Positions 63,007-64,000 of a stretch of DNA of 64,000 nt are shown piece by piece (position 1 is the first letter of the stretch; every line of letters begins with the position of its first letter). This DNA comes from Clostridiales bacterium (GTDB lineage Bacteria > Bacillota > Clostridia > Oscillospirales > CAG-382): positions 8,938-72,937 of the forward strand of contig QAKH01000071.1 in the NCBI GenBank assembly GCA_003343885.1, written 5' to 3'. The position numbers and the translations under genes were made by a program. The notes beneath the pieces were generated by a model, which was not told the origin of the DNA, did no database searches, and worked only from the letters and a program-made list of their open reading frames with translations.

Positions 63007-64000
63007 GTGAAGAAAAAGGCGCTTGTATGGGTTTTGTGCATTGTGATGACGGCGTTGCTGTCAATAGTTCACGGTGCAGAGATTGAAGCGGCAAACGGGT
63101 ACAATCAGGAAATTTTCTCTGATGTGACAGACGATGCGTGGTATGCGCAGTCTGTCAGACAGGTTTACGAGCTCGGACTGATGAAGGGAACGGGAAACGG
63201 GCTGTTTTCTCCGGAGAGTACTGTGTCTGTGTCTGAAATTATAACCATGGCGGCAAGGTTAAATGCGCAGTACCGTGGAATAAGCCTTGAGTCTCAGATT
63301 CTGTCAGGATCCTTTGATACTTGGTACACTCCATACATTGAGTATGCTCTTTCTAACGGAATAATCGAAGAAGGACAGTTCGAGAATTACGAACAACCGG
63401 CGAAAAGATTTGAGATAGCTCAAATTTTCGCTTCTTCCTTGCCGGATGATTATTTTGCGGTAATTAACACAGTCGGAACTATTCCCGATGTGTCAGCATC
63501 AGAACCTTATTATGAGGAGGTGTTGAAAATGTATAAGTCCGGAATTATGATGGGTTCGGATGACTATGGAACATTTCACCCAAATGACAATCTTACCCGG
63601 GCGGAGGCTTCAGCGGTAATAACACGTATAGTTATCCCGGAACAGCGTCTTAAAAAAACTTTGCAGTCCAAGACTTCGAACGAAGCTTATTTTCTTATTG
63701 ACTCTCCGAATATGGCAAGCGGAAGAAACGGACTTGCAAATGCTTGGCTATATGACAATAAGAACCAGTTGTTTAATGTTTCAGGAAGAGATACTAATGT
63801 AATTTTTGATACTTCGACAGAAAATTATTCCGCACTGTACAGAGATTTTGATGAGGAATCTGATGGAAAGCTTACACTGGAGATGTATGCGTCCATAAAT
63901 TCGGCAGATGACGGTGTTTATGTCGGATTTGCCGGAGACGATGGTGTCTGTGATTTTTCACTGAAAACTGATTCAGGTTTTCTTACACTTTCCGGAACCT
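63007..64000 (+). CDS. SLH-domain surface protein, partial (3' end outside window)
   Basis: At least 331 codons. GTG start with AAGGGGG about 8 bases upstream. A signal peptide (~1-26, KKKALVWVLCIVMTALLS) is followed by three SLH domains (~33-220: FSDVTDDAWYAQSVRQVYEL; FDTWYTPYIEYALSNGI; YYEEVLKMYKSGIMMGSDD then FHPNDNLTRAEASAVI). A concanavalin/LamG-like beta domain then begins (~255 on: YSALYRDFDEESDGKLTLEM). N-terminal SLH followed by sugar-binding domains is typical of wall-bound carbohydrate-active enzymes in plant-polysaccharide-degrading Clostridia; the catalytic part, if any, is off the edge. Confidence 0.9.
   Translation, partial: MKKKALVWVLCIVMTALLSIVHGAEIEAANGYNQEIFSDVTDDAWYAQSVRQVYELGLMKGTGNGLFSPESTVSVSEIITMAARLNAQYRGISLESQILSGSFDTWYTPYIEYALSNGIIEEGQFENYEQPAKRFEIAQIFASSLPDDYFAVINTVGTIPDVSASEPYYEEVLKMYKSGIMMGSDDYGTFHPNDNLTRAEASAVITRIVIPEQRLKKTLQSKTSNEAYFLIDSPNMASGRNGLANAWLYDNKNQLFNVSGRDTNVIFDTSTENYSALYRDFDEESDGKLTLEMYASINSADDGVYVGFAGDDGVCDFSLKTDSGFLTLSGT

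Noticed and set aside
1..64000. Genome-wide reading of TGA as Trp
   Set aside because: Many intact genes here end at TGA at the expected length (thyX, fruR, the IclR gene) and use TGG freely inside.
1..64000. CRISPR arrays, tRNA or rRNA genes, insertion sequences
   Set aside because: No regularly spaced repeats, no cloverleaf with a T-arm GGTTCRA pattern, no transposase-like frame was found on reading both strands; a covariance search would be the decisive test for tRNAs.

Overview
The window is chromosomal DNA from an anaerobic Gram-positive bacterium, most likely a Clostridia member (Oscillospirales or Monoglobales type; genus not determinable by eye). The evidence is the Shine-Dalgarno-rich AGGAGG starts, ThyX in place of ThyA, S-layer homology (SLH) proteins, an oxygen-sensitive radical SAM sulfatase maturase, phosphoglycerate mutase of the cofactor-independent type and many secreted carbohydrate-active proteins. 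No rRNA, tRNA, CRISPR array or insertion sequence was seen.

Layout. 1-4.7 kb (minus): class II fructose-bisphosphate aldolase (cut by the window edge), uracil phosphoribosyltransferase, and a WbsX/GH99-like protein with a stalk domain. 4.9-10.3 kb (plus): housekeeping run with YbaB, ThyX, thymidylate kinase, a DUF2156 protein, DJ-1/PfpI, 5-formyl-THF cyclo-ligase and a CPBP protease, closed by a strong terminator. 10.4-11.6 kb: accessory patch with a broken RHS/YD-repeat remnant, a small membrane protein and a lipoprotein.

11.9-27.3 kb is the most unusual part. It is one co-directional block ending in a strong terminator: a substrate-binding lipoprotein, an HlyD-like adaptor, the two ABC subunits of an NHLP/NHLM-type bacteriocin exporter (the first with an intact C39 double-glycine peptidase), a short ORF with no ordinary start codon, a giant (about 2,827 aa) SLH-anchored surface protein whose best start is ATT, and a 50-codon double-glycine-leader peptide with a cysteine-free 21-residue core. 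No peptide-modifying enzyme is present. I propose that the exporter matures and secretes this tiny peptide, and that the giant wall protein is its functional partner.

27.6-38.4 kb: two flavodoxin-like proteins, an SGNH hydrolase, a possible GH127 fragment, an ABC exporter, an ECF sigma/anti-sigma pair followed by three secreted proteins (one LRR plus SLH), and a GT4 glycosyltransferase. 38.6-46.4 kb: a 1,648-aa protein with the full architecture of a DUF4011-type superfamily 1 helicase but degenerate catalytic motifs, then an MreB-family protein and GpmI. 46.5-53.7 kb: a tandem pair of GLUG-like secreted paralogues, a GH127 enzyme and an ABC exporter.

53.7-56.0 kb is a decaying sulfatase module: a truncated sulfatase start, an IclR regulator with face-to-face overlapping consensus promoters, and a sulfatase maturase interrupted by TGA exactly where Trp is expected. 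56.0-61.8 kb (minus): a compact fructose PTS operon (fruR-fruK-fruA-ptsH-ptsI) read from one near-consensus promoter. 62.0-64.0 kb: a WYL regulator and the start of another SLH surface protein.
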